NCBI RefSeq assembly: GCF_001426685.1
Contig: NZ_LMFB01000020.1
Location: 122,496 to 186,495, forward strand
Direction: 5' to 3'
DNA length: 64,000 nt
Source: Rhizobium sp. Root483D2
Lineage (GTDB): Bacteria > Pseudomonadota > Alphaproteobacteria > Rhizobiales > Rhizobiaceae
Under the pieces are notes generated by a model that saw nothing but the letters and a program-made list of their open reading frames with translations, made no database searches and was not told where the DNA came from. The stretch's first letter is position 1, and each line of letters begins with the position of its first letter. Positions 46,435 to 53,979 of this stretch are shown piece after piece. The position numbers and the translations under genes are program-made.

Positions 46435-47427
46435 CTACTTGAGGGCGGCGTCAGTGATCTCGTGGGTGAAGGCGCCGGTTGGCTCCTTGCTGATGACGGG
46501 ATCGGAGCCGCCCTTCAGCAGCGAGGCAACGGTGCGTTTGTAATCGGCGTCATCCAGCGCGCCGTTCGAGCCCGCCGTCAGCTTGGCGACTTCGCTCATC
46601 ATGCGCTTCTGGTGTTCTTCCGTCTGGGCGCCGGTGGCGTCGTTTTCCAGAACGATCCCGGCGGCTTCGTCGGTATGCTCCTCGGCATATTTCCAGCCCT
46701 TCATCGAAGCGCGGACGAACTTGACCATTTTTTCCTTGAAGGCCGGGTCCTTAAGCTTGTCTTCCAGCACGTAGAGCCCGTCTTCCAGCGTGGCCACGCC
46801 CTGGTCCTGATATTTGAAGACGGTCAGGTCTTCCGGCTTGATGCCGGCGTCGATCACCTGCCAATATTCGTTATAGGTCATGGTGGAGATGCAGGCTGCC
46901 TGCTTCTGGATCAGCGGATCGACGTTGAAGCCCTGCTTGAGGACCGTGACGCCATCCGGGCCGCCATCGGTCTTCAGACCAAGCTGGCTCATCCAGGAGA
47001 GGAACGGATATTCATTGCCGAAGAACCAGACGCCGAGCGTCTTGCCCTTGAAATCGGCAGGCGAGGCGACGCCGGATTCCTTCAGGCAGGTCAGCATCAT
47101 GCCCGAGGCCTTGAACGGCTGGGCGATGTTGACGAGGGCAACGCCCTTTTCGCGGGTTGCAAGCGCCGACGGCATCCAGTCGACGACCACATCGGCGCCG
47201 CCGCCGGCGATCACCTGCGGCGGTGCGATATCCGGGCCGCCCGGCTTGATCTCGACATCCAGGCCTTCGGCTTCATAAAAGCCCTTGTCCTTGGCGACGT
47301 AATAGCCAGCGAACTGGGCCTGCGTGACCCATTTCAGCTGCAGCACCACCTTGTCGGCGGCCATGGCATGGAATGCGGACAGCGAAAAAGCGCTTGCCAG
47401 CAGCAAAGATGCAAGTCTCGTCTTCAT
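46435..47427 (-). CDS. ABC transporter substrate-binding protein, NMT1/THI5-like
   Basis: 330 residues with signal MKTRLASLLLASAFSLSAFHAMA. The mature start DKVVLQLKWVTQAQFAGYYVAKDKG is the classic NMT1/THI5 pattern that binds pyrimidine-like or riboflavin-like ligands, and KPGGPDIAPPQVIAGGGADV follows. Start 47427 is set by GGGAA upstream. Last gene of a minus-strand operon with two permeases, an ATPase and pyrimidine catabolic enzymes, so a pyrimidine or hydantoin-type ligand is inferred. Confidence 0.87.
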   Translation of the reverse strand: MKTRLASLLLASAFSLSAFHAMAADKVVLQLKWVTQAQFAGYYVAKDKGFYEAEGLDVEIKPGGPDIAPPQVIAGGGADVVVDWMPSALATREKGVALVNIAQPFKASGMMLTCLKESGVASPADFKGKTLGVWFFGNEYPFLSWMSQLGLKTDGGPDGVTVLKQGFNVDPLIQKQAACISTMTYNEYWQVIDAGIKPEDLTVFKYQDQGVATLEDGLYVLEDKLKDPAFKEKMVKFVRASMKGWKYAEEHTDEAAGIVLENDATGAQTEEHQKRMMSEVAKLTAGSNGALDDADYKRTVASLLKGGSDPVISKEPTGAFTHEITDAALK

Positions 47428-47448
47428 GTCAGTTCCCTTTTTTGTTGT

Positions 47449-47469
47449 GCCGGCCCGACGCGGGCCGGC
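47449..47469 (-). other. Stem-loop just upstream of the binding-protein gene
   Basis: GCCGGCCC (47449-47456) and GGGCCGGC (47462-47469) form a perfect 8-bp stem 22 bases before the start codon on the minus strand. It may raise stability of the binding-protein part of the message. Confidence 0.5.
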
Positions 47470-47509
47470 GGCTTTTTTATGGTGCCTGCCCACCACGGAC
47501 AGGCATTTC

Positions 47510-48382
47510 TCAGGCCGTCCGCGAATTGCGCACGGACGGATGCCAGAACGTGACAGCCCGCTCGATCAGCGCCACTATCCCGTAAAAAGCGGAGCCTGCC
47601 ACCGCCGCAACGGCGATTTCGGCCCAAACCATATCGACATTCATGCGCCCCACTTCGGTGGAGATCCGGAACCCCATGCCGACGATCGGGGTGCCGAAGA
47701 ATTCGGCGACGATGGCACCGATCAGCGCCAAGGTGGAGTTGATCTTGAGCGCATTGAAAATGAAAGGCCAGGCCGCCGGCAGGCGCAGCTTGATCAGCGT
47801 CTGAAACCAGCTGGCGGCATAGGTGTGCATCAGGTCGCGCTCCATCGAACTGGCCGCAGACAGGCCGGAAACCGTGTTCACCAGCATCGGGAAAAAGGTC
47901 ATGATGACGACAACAGCGACTTTCGACTGCCAGTCGAAGCCGAACCACATGACCATGATCGGCGCGACGCCGATGACGGGCAGGGCGGAGACGAAATTGC
48001 CAAGCGGCAGCAGCCCCTTCTGCAGGAAGGGCGAGCGGTCGATGGCAACGGCCACAAGGAAACCGAGGCTGCAGCCCAATGTATAGCCGATGATCACCGC
48101 CTTGAGGAACGTCTGCTGGAAATCGGCCCAGAGCGTCGGCACGGAATTGATCAGCCGCGTCCAGATCATCGAGGGCGGCGGCAGGAGAACGGACGGTACG
48201 TTAAACCCCCGCACGACGCCTTCCCACAGAACCAGAATGCTGACGCCGAACAGCAAGGGCACTGCAAGGCGAACCGCCCGGTTGGCGGGCACGTTTCTGA
48301 AATTCTGGCGCACCAGCCATTCATTGGTTGCCCAGGCTGCAATCCAGAAGGCGATGGCGCTGAACAGAATACCGGAATTCAT
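47510..48382 (-). CDS. ABC transporter permease (pyrimidine-linked system) A
   Basis: 290 residues, about six membrane helices, BPD-type permease. The ATPase-contact region around SGLSAASSMERDLMHTYAASW and LPAAWPFIFNALKINSTLALIGAIVAEFFG is typical of the nitrate/taurine/NMT1 permease class. It overlaps the second permease by 4 bases, so the two probably form a heterodimer. Confidence 0.9.
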   Translation of the reverse strand: MNSGILFSAIAFWIAAWATNEWLVRQNFRNVPANRAVRLAVPLLFGVSILVLWEGVVRGFNVPSVLLPPPSMIWTRLINSVPTLWADFQQTFLKAVIIGYTLGCSLGFLVAVAIDRSPFLQKGLLPLGNFVSALPVIGVAPIMVMWFGFDWQSKVAVVVIMTFFPMLVNTVSGLSAASSMERDLMHTYAASWFQTLIKLRLPAAWPFIFNALKINSTLALIGAIVAEFFGTPIVGMGFRISTEVGRMNVDMVWAEIAVAAVAGSAFYGIVALIERAVTFWHPSVRNSRTA

Positions 48383-49263
48383 GGCTTGATCCCCATGCGT
48401 TTGAGAACGGCGGTATGGGCAAAGCCGACGATGATCACCAGGGTTGCCGCGAGCGCTGCCGCCATGAACAGGGCCGACCAGATCTGCACCGTCTGGCCGT
48501 AATAGGAGCCGGCAAGCAGCCGGGCGCCAAGACCGGAGACGGCCCCGGTCGGCAGTTCGCCGACGATCGCACCGACGAGCGAAATGGCGATGGCGACCTT
48601 CAGCGAGGCGAACAGATAGGGCATGGACGACGGCCAGCGCAGCTTCCAGAAGGTCTGCGCCGGGCTGGCATAATAGGTGTGCATCAGGTCAAGCTGGATC
48701 TGCTCGGGACTGCGCAGCCCCTTCACCATGCCGACGACGATCGGAAAGAAGCTGAGATAGGTGGAGATCAGCGCCTTGGGCAAAAGCCCGGATATGCCGA
48801 TGGCATTGAGCACGACGATGATCATCGGCGCGATGGCAAGGATCGGGATGGTCTGGCTGGCGATGACCCAGGGCATCAGCGAGCGGTCCATCGCCCGGTT
48901 GTGGACGATGCCGACGGCAAGCAAAATGCCGAGCACGGTGCCGATGCCGAAGCCGAGCAGGGTCGCCGAAAGTGTGATCCAGGCATGATAGACCAGGCTG
49001 CGCTTGGAGGTGATCGGCATCAGGAAGGTCGTGTTCCAGATCTCGGCGATCACCTGATGCGGGGCAGGAAGCACCGGCCGCTGCTGGAACATGGTTTTCG
49101 GCAGGATTTCCGAGAAGGTGATCTCAGATCCGGCGCGCGCCGCCGTATCGCGCTCGAACGGCGCATTGAGAAACACCACCGCCACGTACCAGATGACGAG
49201 CACGGCAAGGAGGATGACACCTACGGGCATGATCCTGTCTTTGATGATATTCGGCTTTTCCAT
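48379..49263 (-). CDS. ABC transporter permease (pyrimidine-linked system) B
   Basis: 294 residues of the same permease class: WITLSATLLGFGIGTVLGIL, IPILAIAPMIIVVLNAIG, then the EAA loop around MVKGLRSPEQIQLDLMHTYYA and WPSSMPYLFASLKVAIAISLVGAIVGE. A longer N-terminal periplasmic stretch follows the first helix (about residues 32-85). Overlaps permease A by 4 bases. Confidence 0.9.
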   Translation of the reverse strand: MEKPNIIKDRIMPVGVILLAVLVIWYVAVVFLNAPFERDTAARAGSEITFSEILPKTMFQQRPVLPAPHQVIAEIWNTTFLMPITSKRSLVYHAWITLSATLLGFGIGTVLGILLAVGIVHNRAMDRSLMPWVIASQTIPILAIAPMIIVVLNAIGISGLLPKALISTYLSFFPIVVGMVKGLRSPEQIQLDLMHTYYASPAQTFWKLRWPSSMPYLFASLKVAIAISLVGAIVGELPTGAVSGLGARLLAGSYYGQTVQIWSALFMAAALAATLVIIVGFAHTAVLKRMGIKP

Positions 49264-49265
49264 GC

Positions 49266-49601
49266 TTAAGCCTTCCCGCCGGCAGGCATCAGCATCAGCC
49301 CCATCGCCACCACCCCAAGGGCGACACCTGCCATCTGCGGCAGGGTCATCCGTTCGCCGAAGACGGCAAAGGCGATGAAATTGACCAGCAGCAGCTGCGC
49401 AATCGCCGAGGCCGAAATAGCCAGCCCCAGCCCGCCCTCGCGCATCAGCCGCACCATCATCAGATTGCCGAGGCAGTAAAGGCCGAGCGACAGGAGAAGG
49501 ATCAGGATGTTGTTGGTGGACACATAATAGCGCGATGCGGTGGCGGCGCTGAGGAAGATGGCCATGGAGGCGGAGAGCCAGAGGATGAAGGAGAGGTTCA
49601 T
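49266..49601 (-). CDS. Small four-helix EamA/SMR-like membrane transporter
   Basis: 111 residues with four hydrophobic helices; SMR/half-EamA size (NILILLLSLGLYCLGNLMMVR, LGLAISASAIAQLLLVNFIA, then FGERMTLPQMAGVALGVVAMG). The Glu in FGERMTL is in the position usual for this superfamily. Two bases separate it from permease B and 4 bases overlap the DUF559 gene. Substrate is unknown; export of a by-product is possible. Confidence 0.78.
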   Translation of the reverse strand: MNLSFILWLSASMAIFLSAATASRYYVSTNNILILLLSLGLYCLGNLMMVRLMREGGLGLAISASAIAQLLLVNFIAFAVFGERMTLPQMAGVALGVVAMGLMLMPAGGKA

Positions 49602-49981
49602 GGATTCGGCTCGCTCTGCAGAAATTGCGAAATGGCGCGCTCTATCGTCAGGAAAACATAGTCTGGAGCGTCGATGACATCCGCATTGTCGAAGCGCAGG
49701 ACGGTGAAGCCCTGGGCCTTCAGGAACCCGTCTCTCTGCTTGTCGTGTTTTCGCCCTTCCGGTGTCTCATGGCTATCACCATCGACTTCGATGACAATCC
49801 GGGCTGACAGCCAGGCGAAGTCAGCGATGTAGGGGCCAATTGGCGTTTCCCGGCGGAACCGGCCGCCGCGCGCACGAAAATCCCGCAGCATGTTCCACAT
49901 TCTCGCTTCGGCCTTGGTCAACTCGGTGCGGAGTTTTTTTGCTCTGGTGCGAGTTTTGGGGTCGATATTCGAGTGCGGCAA
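49598..49981 (-). CDS. DUF559 endonuclease-fold protein (copy 1)
   Basis: 127 residues from a TTG start at 49981, chosen because GGGAGGGG lies six bases upstream and the frame before it runs into repeat sequence. A longer in-frame reading from 50242 encodes repeat-derived residues (PPQPLPTRGRG) and is unlikely. The DUF559/Vsr-like core is intact: ELTKAEARMWNMLRD, then IGPYIADFAWL, VIEVDGDSHET and FTVLRFDNADV, with Asp and E-x-D in nuclease positions. Neighbours are transporter genes it has no evident link with. The homologue at 53396-53830 has the same layout. Confidence 0.8.
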   Translation of the reverse strand: MPHSNIDPKTRTRAKKLRTELTKAEARMWNMLRDFRARGGRFRRETPIGPYIADFAWLSARIVIEVDGDSHETPEGRKHDKQRDGFLKAQGFTVLRFDNADVIDAPDYVFLTIERAISQFLQSEPNP

Positions 49982-50013
49982 GAAAGACCCCTCCCGGTTC
50001 GCTGCGCTCACCA

Positions 50014-50197
50014 CCCTCCCCACAAGGGGGAGGGAGGAACCTGCGGCCCCCACATCGGCCACCATCAATTTTCCAGGCTTCTGCCACTCTTTGAAACTTG
50101 CTGGATAGCGGGTACTCCGCGTCCTGAATGTTGCCTTGTCAAAAGAAGAAGAAGCTGCGGCAAGCGCGGTCGAGCCCCTCCCCCTTGTGGGGAGGGG
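50014..50197. repeat. Pair of GC-rich palindromic repeats next to DUF559 copy 1
   Basis: Hairpin one: CCCTCCCC (50014-50021) and GGGGAGGG (50027-50034). Hairpin two: CCCCTCCCC (50175-50183) and GGGGAGGGG (50189-50197). They share the CCCC-(ACAA or TTGT)-GGGG core in opposite orientation and flank about 140 bases with no supported gene. On the minus strand the element lies between the ATPase stop (50232) and the nuclease start (49981). Its outer G-rich tail serves as that gene's ribosome-binding site. Confidence 0.8.
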
Positions 50198-50231
50198 TTG
50201 GGGAGGGGTCTTCGCCACAATCCCAATCATC

Positions 50232-51080
50232 CTACTCATCATAACTATGCCCCGCTCTCAATCCCTCGCGCACCCGGTGCGCAATCGCAAGGAATTCCGG
50301 GGTTTCGCGGATGCCGAGCGGGCGTTCGCGGGGCAGGGTGGATTCGATGATGTCGGTGACGCGGCCGGGGCGGGGGCTCATGACGACGATCTTGGTGGAG
50401 AGGTAGACCGCTTCCGGGATCGAGTGGGTGACGAAGCAGATGGTCTTGTTGGTGCGGTCCCACAGTTTCAGCAATTGTTCGTTGAGATGATCGCGGACGA
50501 TTTCATCGAGTGCGCCGAATGGTTCGTCCATTAGGAGAAGATCGGCATCGAAGGCAAGGGCTCTGGCGATCGAGGCGCGCTGCTGCATGCCGCCGGACAA
50601 TTGCCAGGGGAATTTCTTGCCAAAGCCCGTCAGGTTGACCAGGTCCAGCGTGCGGTCGATCCGCGCCTTCTGGTCGGCTGCGCTATAGCCCATGATCTCC
50701 AGCGGCAGGGCGATATTCTTTTCAATGGTGCGCCAGGGGTACAATGCCGCCGCCTGGAAGACATAGCCATAGGAACGGTTCTTGCGGGCGTCCTGCGGCG
50801 TGGTGCCATTGACGGTGATCGAGCCGGAGGTAGGCTTTTCAAGATCGGCGATGACGCGCAGGAAGGTGGTCTTGCCGCAGCCGGAGGGGCCGATGAAGGA
50901 AACGAAATCGCCTTTGTTGACGTCGAGATTGACGCCTGTCAGCGCGTTGACCGGGCCGTCATTGGTCTCGAATGTCAGGCCGAGATCGCGCGCCGAAACG
51001 ACGGATGCTGGTGTTGTTGTCATTGTATCCGATGCGCTCCGCCCTGAATGCCATTGCTGGGAAGGTTGATGTGACGTCAT
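50232..51080 (-). CDS. ABC transporter ATP-binding protein (pyrimidine-linked system)
   Basis: 282 residues from ATG 51080, which has AGGGGG five bases upstream; ATG 51023 (MTTTPASVVSAR) is a shorter alternative. Motifs: Walker A GPSGCGKTTFL, LSGGMQQRASIARAL, Walker B LLLMDEPFGALDE, and switch His in FVTHSIPEAVYL. This is the nitrate/taurine/NMT1 ATPase subfamily and pairs with the two permeases. It is separated from them by the DUF559 gene and the repeat. Confidence 0.92.
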   Translation of the reverse strand: MTSHQPSQQWHSGRSASDTMTTTPASVVSARDLGLTFETNDGPVNALTGVNLDVNKGDFVSFIGPSGCGKTTFLRVIADLEKPTSGSITVNGTTPQDARKNRSYGYVFQAAALYPWRTIEKNIALPLEIMGYSAADQKARIDRTLDLVNLTGFGKKFPWQLSGGMQQRASIARALAFDADLLLMDEPFGALDEIVRDHLNEQLLKLWDRTNKTICFVTHSIPEAVYLSTKIVVMSPRPGRVTDIIESTLPRERPLGIRETPEFLAIAHRVREGLRAGHSYDE

Positions 51081-51474
51081 CCGGCCCCCTGCTTGCGATA
51101 GTCGTACTGTATATTTTTCCAACGCGGTATGCCGTTGGCGATATCGTTGTCACGCAGATGTGGACATGTCTGTGGGGTCAACTCTCGCCGGCGGACTATC
51201 CCTGAGCGGCGCCGCGCAAACAGGGAAGCGTTGTCCCAACGTCTGAACGGAAGGTTCGTTATCGGTGCCGCGCCGGCTGGCCCATGGAGCCGCCCCTTGC
51301 CCGCCGGCGGGGGACAGAGCGACCGGGTCGATGGAAGGCGGCGGCTCATCTGCATTTTTTCAGCGGTCCCCAGCGTGTGCCGTCCTTGAAGCGAATTTTT
51401 TCCGGTGCAGTCGAAGTGCCCGGTATTAGTAGAGATACGGCCACCGCTATCGAATGCTGCGCAATCCTGGGTTT
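51081..51474. other. Intergenic stretch before the ABC ATPase gene
   Basis: 394 bases with no convincing coding frame on either strand. On the minus strand it separates the small membrane protein from the ATPase, so it may hold an internal promoter. A short GC palindrome (GCGGCGCCGC at 51206-51215) is present but unremarkable at this base composition. Confidence 0.45.
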
Positions 51475-51939
51475 TCAACGATCGTTCTCCCGCTCAAAAC
51501 ATGGCTTTAGACTCATGCGATAGAGAATGTAGAACGTGACCATTCCTGCGGGAATGGTGTCAAATGACAGAACGAACGAAGCACTGTTGTTCGACCGTCC
51601 TGTGGTCAAGTTTGAAAACATGCCTATGAGCGACTTGGCCAAAAATATTGCGACCGATGGTGCGACCGCGCCGCCTAGCAGAAGCACTGTCAGGCTGCGA
51701 ATGCGGAAATATCGCATCACCCAAAGGAAAGCCAAAGTAAACGGCAGACCGAGAACGATCAGCGCCGCCAGCGCGAAAGGAAGATGAAATACAGAGAAGA
51801 TGCCCACACCGATCGGCGTGGGGAAGAAAACGAGTTCTGCGGCCACGATCCTCGTCACCAACCATGCGACAAAACCTGCGGGCACGGCCAGTATGTAGCC
51901 GTACATCACCTGCCACACATCAACTGGACCTGCCCCCAC
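51475..51939 (-). CDS. Predicted membrane protein of unknown family, downstream of hydA
   Basis: About 154 residues from a GTG at 51939 (GGGG lies nine bases upstream); GTG 51921 or ATG 51906 are possible starts. Four hydrophobic segments are seen: GYILAVPAGFVAWLVTRIVA, VGIFSVFHLPFALAALIVLG with FTLAFLWVM, LTVLLLGGAVAPSVAIFLAK, and a last one at IPAGMVTFYILYRM. It begins 5 bases after the hydA stop, suggesting translational coupling. No family recognised. Base composition is lower in G+C than its neighbours. Confidence 0.55.
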   Translation of the reverse strand: MGAGPVDVWQVMYGYILAVPAGFVAWLVTRIVAAELVFFPTPIGVGIFSVFHLPFALAALIVLGLPFTLAFLWVMRYFRIRSLTVLLLGGAVAPSVAIFLAKSLIGMFSNLTTGRSNNSASFVLSFDTIPAGMVTFYILYRMSLKPCFERENDR

Positions 51940-51944
51940 GATGA

Positions 51945-53399
51945 TCACACCCCGCTGGCCGGGATGCCGGTCCGCTGCACCTTGCGGGGTGCGGTGATGT
52001 CCTTCCAGGTCGAGAGCGCCTTGTTGACGGCGGTGTAGGGTTCGCGCTTGACGAATTTGCCCTGGCCTTCGCGGGTCTTCACCGTCGATTCCTCGATGAC
52101 GACGATGCCGGCGGTCAGCGTGTAGCGCGGCAGGCCGGTGACCTGCTTGCCCTCGAAGACGTTGTAATCGATCGCCGATTGCTGGGTTGCGGCCGAAATG
52201 GTCTTTGCGCGCTTCGGGTCCCAGACGATGAGATCGGCATCGGCGCCGACCAGGATCGCGCCCTTCTTCGGATAGATGTTGAGGATCTTGGCGATATTTG
52301 TCGAGGTGACGGCCACGAACTCGTTCATGGTGATGCGGCCGGTGGCGACGCCGTGTGTCCACAGCATCGGCATGCGGTCTTCAAGCCCGCCGGTACCATT
52401 GGGGATCTTGGTGAAATCGCCGGCGCCGAAGCGTTTCTGCGCCGTGGTGAAGGCGCAGTGGTCGGTGGCGACCACCTGCAGGGACCCGGCGGAAAGTCCA
52501 GCCCAGAGACTGTCCTGATGCTGCTTGTTGCGGAACGGCGGCGACATCACGCGGCGCGCGGCATGGTCCCAATCGGGGTTGGCATATTCGCTTTCATCCA
52601 GCGTCAGGTGCTGGATCAGCGGTTCGCCATAGACGCGCATGCCGTTTTGACGGGCGCGGCGGATGGCCTCATGCGCCTGTTCACAGGACGTGTGCACCAC
52701 ATAGAGCGGGCTGCCGGCCATATCGGCGATGATGATGGCGCGGTTGGTGGCTTCGCCCTCCACGGCGGCCGGGCGCGAATAGGCGTGGGCCTCGGGGCCA
52801 TTATTGCCGTCCGCCAGCAGCTTTGCCTGCATCTGCGCAACGATATCGCCGTTTTCGGCATGCACCATCGGCAGCGCGCCAAGTTCGGCGCAGCGCTGGA
52901 ACGAGTGGAACATCTCGTCGTCATCCACCATCAGCGCGCCCTTATAGGCCATGAAGTGCTTGAACGAGTTGATGCCCTTGTCCTCTACGATCGTCTGCAT
53001 CTCGTTGAAGACCTGCTCGCCCCACCAGGTGATCGCCATGTGGAAGGAGAAATCGCAATTGGCCCGCGACGTCTTGTTGTCCCACATGGTGAGCGCTTCG
53101 AGCAGCGACTGGCCTGGCGCCGGCAGGGCGAAATCGACGACCATGGTCGTGCCGCCGGACAGTGCCGCGCGCGTGCCGCTCTCGAAATCGTCGGAGGAAT
53201 AGGTGCCCATGAACGGCATTTCGAGATGCGTATGCGGATCGATGCCGCCCGGCATGACATAACAGCCGGTCGCATCCAGCGTCTCGTCAGCAGTGAGATC
53301 AGGCCCGATCTCCACGATCCTGCCACCATCGATCTTGACGTCGGCCTTGTAGGTGAGGTCGGCGGTGACGATGGTTCCGTTTTTGATGACTGTGGTCAT
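51945..53399 (-). CDS. hydA: Dihydropyrimidinase (D-hydantoinase type)
   Basis: 484 residues. Hydrolyses 5,6-dihydrouracil/dihydrothymine to N-carbamoyl-beta-amino acids, the second step of reductive pyrimidine breakdown. Metal ligands: PHTHLE (H56, H58), carbamylated K153 in FMAYKGAL, MVHAENGD, VVHTSCEQ, and the catalytic Asp in VVATDHCAFT. Length and the PPFRNKQHQDSLW loop are typical. Starts 4 bases inside the DUF559 stop; cytoplasmic. Confidence 0.94.
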   Translation of the reverse strand: MTTVIKNGTIVTADLTYKADVKIDGGRIVEIGPDLTADETLDATGCYVMPGGIDPHTHLEMPFMGTYSSDDFESGTRAALSGGTTMVVDFALPAPGQSLLEALTMWDNKTSRANCDFSFHMAITWWGEQVFNEMQTIVEDKGINSFKHFMAYKGALMVDDDEMFHSFQRCAELGALPMVHAENGDIVAQMQAKLLADGNNGPEAHAYSRPAAVEGEATNRAIIIADMAGSPLYVVHTSCEQAHEAIRRARQNGMRVYGEPLIQHLTLDESEYANPDWDHAARRVMSPPFRNKQHQDSLWAGLSAGSLQVVATDHCAFTTAQKRFGAGDFTKIPNGTGGLEDRMPMLWTHGVATGRITMNEFVAVTSTNIAKILNIYPKKGAILVGADADLIVWDPKRAKTISAATQQSAIDYNVFEGKQVTGLPRYTLTAGIVVIEESTVKTREGQGKFVKREPYTAVNKALSTWKDITAPRKVQRTGIPASGV

Positions 53400-53830
53400 G
53401 GATCGGATTTCCTTCTGTTTTTTTCGGTAGCGGCCGGCGAGTAGAAGCCCGAGGCTGGGTCTTCTTCCAGCGCTCCGTCAAGGGCGGCCAGAATGGTTTC
53501 GAGGACGGATGTGCGTCCTTTGGAAATGTCGTGGTTCCAAAACCGCAACACGGAATAGCCCTGTGTGTTGAGCCACACCGTTCGGGCGGCATCATATCGG
53601 CTTTCGGCGTGATGAAATCCATCGATCTCGACGACGAGCCGACGCTCTCGACACACGAAATCGACGATGTAGGGTCCCAGCGGAATTTGCCGTGCAAACT
53701 TGAAGCCGTTCAGCCGCCGGGCGCGCAGATCGCTCCAGAGATTGTATTCTTCTTCGGTCTCATTTTGCCGCAGGTGTCTTGCAAAGGCGGTCTTGCCCGA
53801 ACGGCGTTTGGTTGCATCGTTCTTCGGCAT
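53396..53830 (-). CDS. DUF559 endonuclease-fold protein (copy 2)
   Basis: 144 residues from ATG 53830 (MPKNDATKRR). Nuclease core: RQNETEEEYNLWSDLRARRLNG, then LGPYIVDFVCRERRLVVEIDG, FHHAESRYDAARTVWL and YSVLRFWNHD, lining up with copy 1 but clearly diverged. It overlaps hydA by 4 bases. The ribosome-binding site GAGGGGG comes from the end of the palindromic repeat at 53842-53957, nine bases before the ATG. The family is Vsr-like; substrate unknown, unrelated to pyrimidine catabolism by sequence. Confidence 0.85.
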   Translation of the reverse strand: MPKNDATKRRSGKTAFARHLRQNETEEEYNLWSDLRARRLNGFKFARQIPLGPYIVDFVCRERRLVVEIDGFHHAESRYDAARTVWLNTQGYSVLRFWNHDISKGRTSVLETILAALDGALEEDPASGFYSPAATEKNRRKSDP

Positions 53831-53841
53831 GCGCGGCGCCC

Positions 53842-53957
53842 CCTCATCCGACCCTTCGGGCCACCTTCTCCCCGTGGGGGAGAAGGGAAAAACCGCTGGC
53901 GTCGTCCTCCCTCCCTTCTCCCCTTGGGGAGAAGGTGCCCGCAGGGCGGATGAGGGG
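53842..53957. repeat. Palindromic repeat element next to DUF559 copy 2
   Basis: Outer arms CCCTCATCCG (53842-53851) and CGGATGAGGG (53948-53957) enclose two hairpins of the CCTTCTCCCC...GGGGAGAAGG type (about 53864-53887 and 53917-53936). It lies between the hydrolase stop (53980) and the DUF559 start (53830). The nested layout is like a bacterial interspersed mosaic element. Confidence 0.85.
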
Positions 53958-53979
53958 GTGAAGCGCACTGCGTTTGGCA

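Noticed and set aside
47449..47469. GC hairpin followed by T-run on the plus strand as a terminator.
   Set aside because: There is no plus-strand gene ending nearby; on the minus strand, where the operon runs, the T-run is on the wrong side, so it is listed only as a stem-loop.
49982..50242. N-terminal extension of DUF559 copy 1.
   Set aside because: It translates palindromic repeat DNA (PPQPLPTRGRG) and has no counterpart in copy 2; a TTG with a good ribosome-binding site lies at the start of the conserved region.
51475..52362. A 295-codon minus-strand frame whose first half overlaps hydA.
   Set aside because: The first ~138 residues are Arg/His-rich shadow of hydA in another frame; only the hydrophobic C-terminal part after the hydA stop is kept.
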